Below are positions 50,458 through 51,114 of a stretch of DNA of 51,114 nt, piece by piece; position 1 is the stretch's first letter; every line of letters starts with the position of its first letter. Made by a program: the position numbers and the translations under genes. The stretch spans positions 1-51,114 of the forward strand of contig JAMFSC010000014.1 in assembly GCA_026225095.1 (NCBI GenBank). The letters are read 5' to 3'. A model generated the notes under the pieces. It had not been told where the DNA came from. It made no database searches and saw only the letters and a list, made by a program, of their open reading frames with translations. This DNA comes from a bacterium. Its GTDB lineage: Bacteria; Acidobacteriota; Terriglobia; Terriglobales; Acidobacteriaceae.

Positions 50458-51114
50458 ATGAAGATGCTTCATCGTGCAGCCCGAGTTGAGAGGCCGAATC
50501 TTCGGCCTTCCTTCTCGGGCTTTTTGCTGCTCACCCTTCTCCTGTTTCCACTGGCAGCCCACGCTCAAACCGGGAGTTCGCCTTTTGACACAGGTCTCAC
50601 ATCCATTCAGACCCTTTTCACCGGAACGATCGCCAAGGTGACCTTCGCCAAGAGCCGCAACTTCGAGCGCGAAGCCGTCACCGATGAACGGGACATCATG
50701 CGCGATGCGCTCCGGCGTGGCATGGGCGACCTGACATACAGTCAGGTGCGCGGCCACTTCGAGCAGCGAGTGACCTCCGGTGAGTTCCAGATCACACCCG
50801 GCCAGAAACATGAAACTGGCCGCCAGTTCACGACCCGTGAGGCGATTGCCGAGGAGCTTTCGACCATCAAGCAGATGCAGCAGGGACGGCAGACCACCGA
50901 GCCGATCATGCGTCAGGACGCCGCCGCCGCCCATGCCCGCTCCCGCGAACTCCTGAATCCGGCGCAGCAACGAGCCATCGAGGAGGTGCTTACCTCGCAA
51001 GACCGAATACACGGGCTGCAGGGCTTAGCCGGTTCAGGCAAGACCTCGGCTCTATCCAGTATTCGCGAGGGGGCGGAGCAAAACGGCTACGCCGTAGAGG
51101 GCTTTGCGCCGACC
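50458..51114 (+). CDS. In-frame chimera: TrbC/VirB2 pilin N-terminus joined to MobF relaxase helicase region; runs off the window
   Basis: 219 open codons to the window edge; ATG at 50458 with GGAGG seven bases upstream. Residues 1-61: a signal peptide ending FPLAAHAQ, then SPFDTGLTSIQTLFTGTIAKV, which reads like a conjugative pilin (TrbC/VirB2). From about residue 62 it is another protein: FEREAVTDERDIMRDALRRG and MGDLTYSQVRGHFEQRVTSG, then LNPAQQRAIEEVLTSQDRIH, and Walker A GLAGSGKTSALSSIRE followed by GYAVEGFAPT. This is the helicase half of MobF-type (TraI/TrwC) relaxases, the end of which is beyond the window. The pilin's membrane helices and the relaxase's N-terminal nicking domain are both missing. 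Most likely a deletion joint of a decayed conjugative element. Confidence 0.72.
   Translation, partial: MKMLHRAARVERPNLRPSFSGFLLLTLLLFPLAAHAQTGSSPFDTGLTSIQTLFTGTIAKVTFAKSRNFEREAVTDERDIMRDALRRGMGDLTYSQVRGHFEQRVTSGEFQITPGQKHETGRQFTTREAIAEELSTIKQMQQGRQTTEPIMRQDAAAAHARSRELLNPAQQRAIEEVLTSQDRIHGLQGLAGSGKTSALSSIREGAEQNGYAVEGFAPT
50479..50525 (+). terminator. Nested terminator-like hairpin inside the chimera's 5' end
   Basis: Outer arms GCCCGAG (50479-50485) and CTCGGGC (50514-50520), inner perfect arms AGGCCGAA and TTCGGCCT with a two-base loop, followed directly by TTTTT (50521-50525). It lies 21 bases into the reading frame opened at 50458. Could terminate the 50096 transcript or act as an attenuator. 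Confidence 0.6.

Noticed and set aside
50338..51012. 224-residue open frame on the minus strand
   Set aside because: Shadow of the plus-strand chimera: the plus frame has recognisable pilin and relaxase motifs and a ribosome binding site, and the minus frame does not.

Overview
The window is GC-rich chromosomal DNA, most likely from an Acidobacteriota of the Granulicella/Edaphobacter/Terriglobus type. The reasons are a VWFA-related protein of the acidobacterial kind, an hrcA-grpE-dnaJ cluster, a GH92 mannosidase, TPR-glycosyltransferases, and three families of short intergenic repeats of the sort seen in such genomes. The placement rests on gene content and style only; there is no rRNA and no complete tRNA to confirm it. 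Genes are dense on both strands and mostly housekeeping or catabolic.

Layout. 1-3.4 kb: a minus-strand pyrimidine nucleoside salvage operon (cytidine deaminase, thymidine phosphorylase carrying a 3 x 39-bp in-frame minisatellite, a small membrane protein, and a concentrative nucleoside transporter cut by the left edge). 3.5-5.6 kb: a chemotaxis fragment (CheW-like, CheY-like, CheR) without CheA or receptor. 5.6-10.5 kb: a full-length Lhr-type helicase, followed by a small exported protein. 11-14 kb: two tandem exported paralogues of no family I recognise. 14.2-20.4 kb: Nei-type glycosylase, Mrp ATPase, acyltransferase, hrcA-grpE-dnaJ (no dnaK) and a terminator. 20.4-27.2 kb: VWFA protein, GH92 mannosidase, lgt, aquaporin, aroA. 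27.5-31.8 kb: two TPR-glycosyltransferase paralogues. The second sits in a visibly more AT-rich patch behind an NHL-repeat stub, and is followed by a protein with a Ser/Thr-Asx-Pro repeat tail.

31.8-36.2 kb is a signalling block: a cyclic-nucleotide-binding-domain histidine kinase, directly preceded in the same operon by a response-regulator/thioredoxin-reductase-like fusion that lacks the reductase CxxC, and a divergent LuxR-type regulator whose receiver has lost its phosphorylation residues. 36.4-42.1 kb: aldo/keto reductase with a divergent TetR regulator, P5C dehydrogenase, flavin amine oxidase, VOC protein. 42.2-45.5 kb: a BlaI-M56 peptidase-HtrA operon with a perfect palindromic operator candidate in front, which could be an envelope-stress relay. 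45.6-49.5 kb: SDR and a large FAD/Fe-S oxidase.

The right end (about 49.58 kb onward) looks like the edge of a decayed integrative and conjugative element. It holds a 24-nt 3' end of a tRNA gene (tRNA-Cys-like), an XRE regulator broken by a frameshift, a small unknown ORF, and an ORF running off the window whose N-terminus is a TrbC/VirB2 pilin and whose remainder is the helicase part of a MobF relaxase, joined in frame. Three interspersed repeat families occupy many of the intergenic gaps. One of them lies between convergent genes in four of five copies and shows paired arm changes that keep its hairpin.
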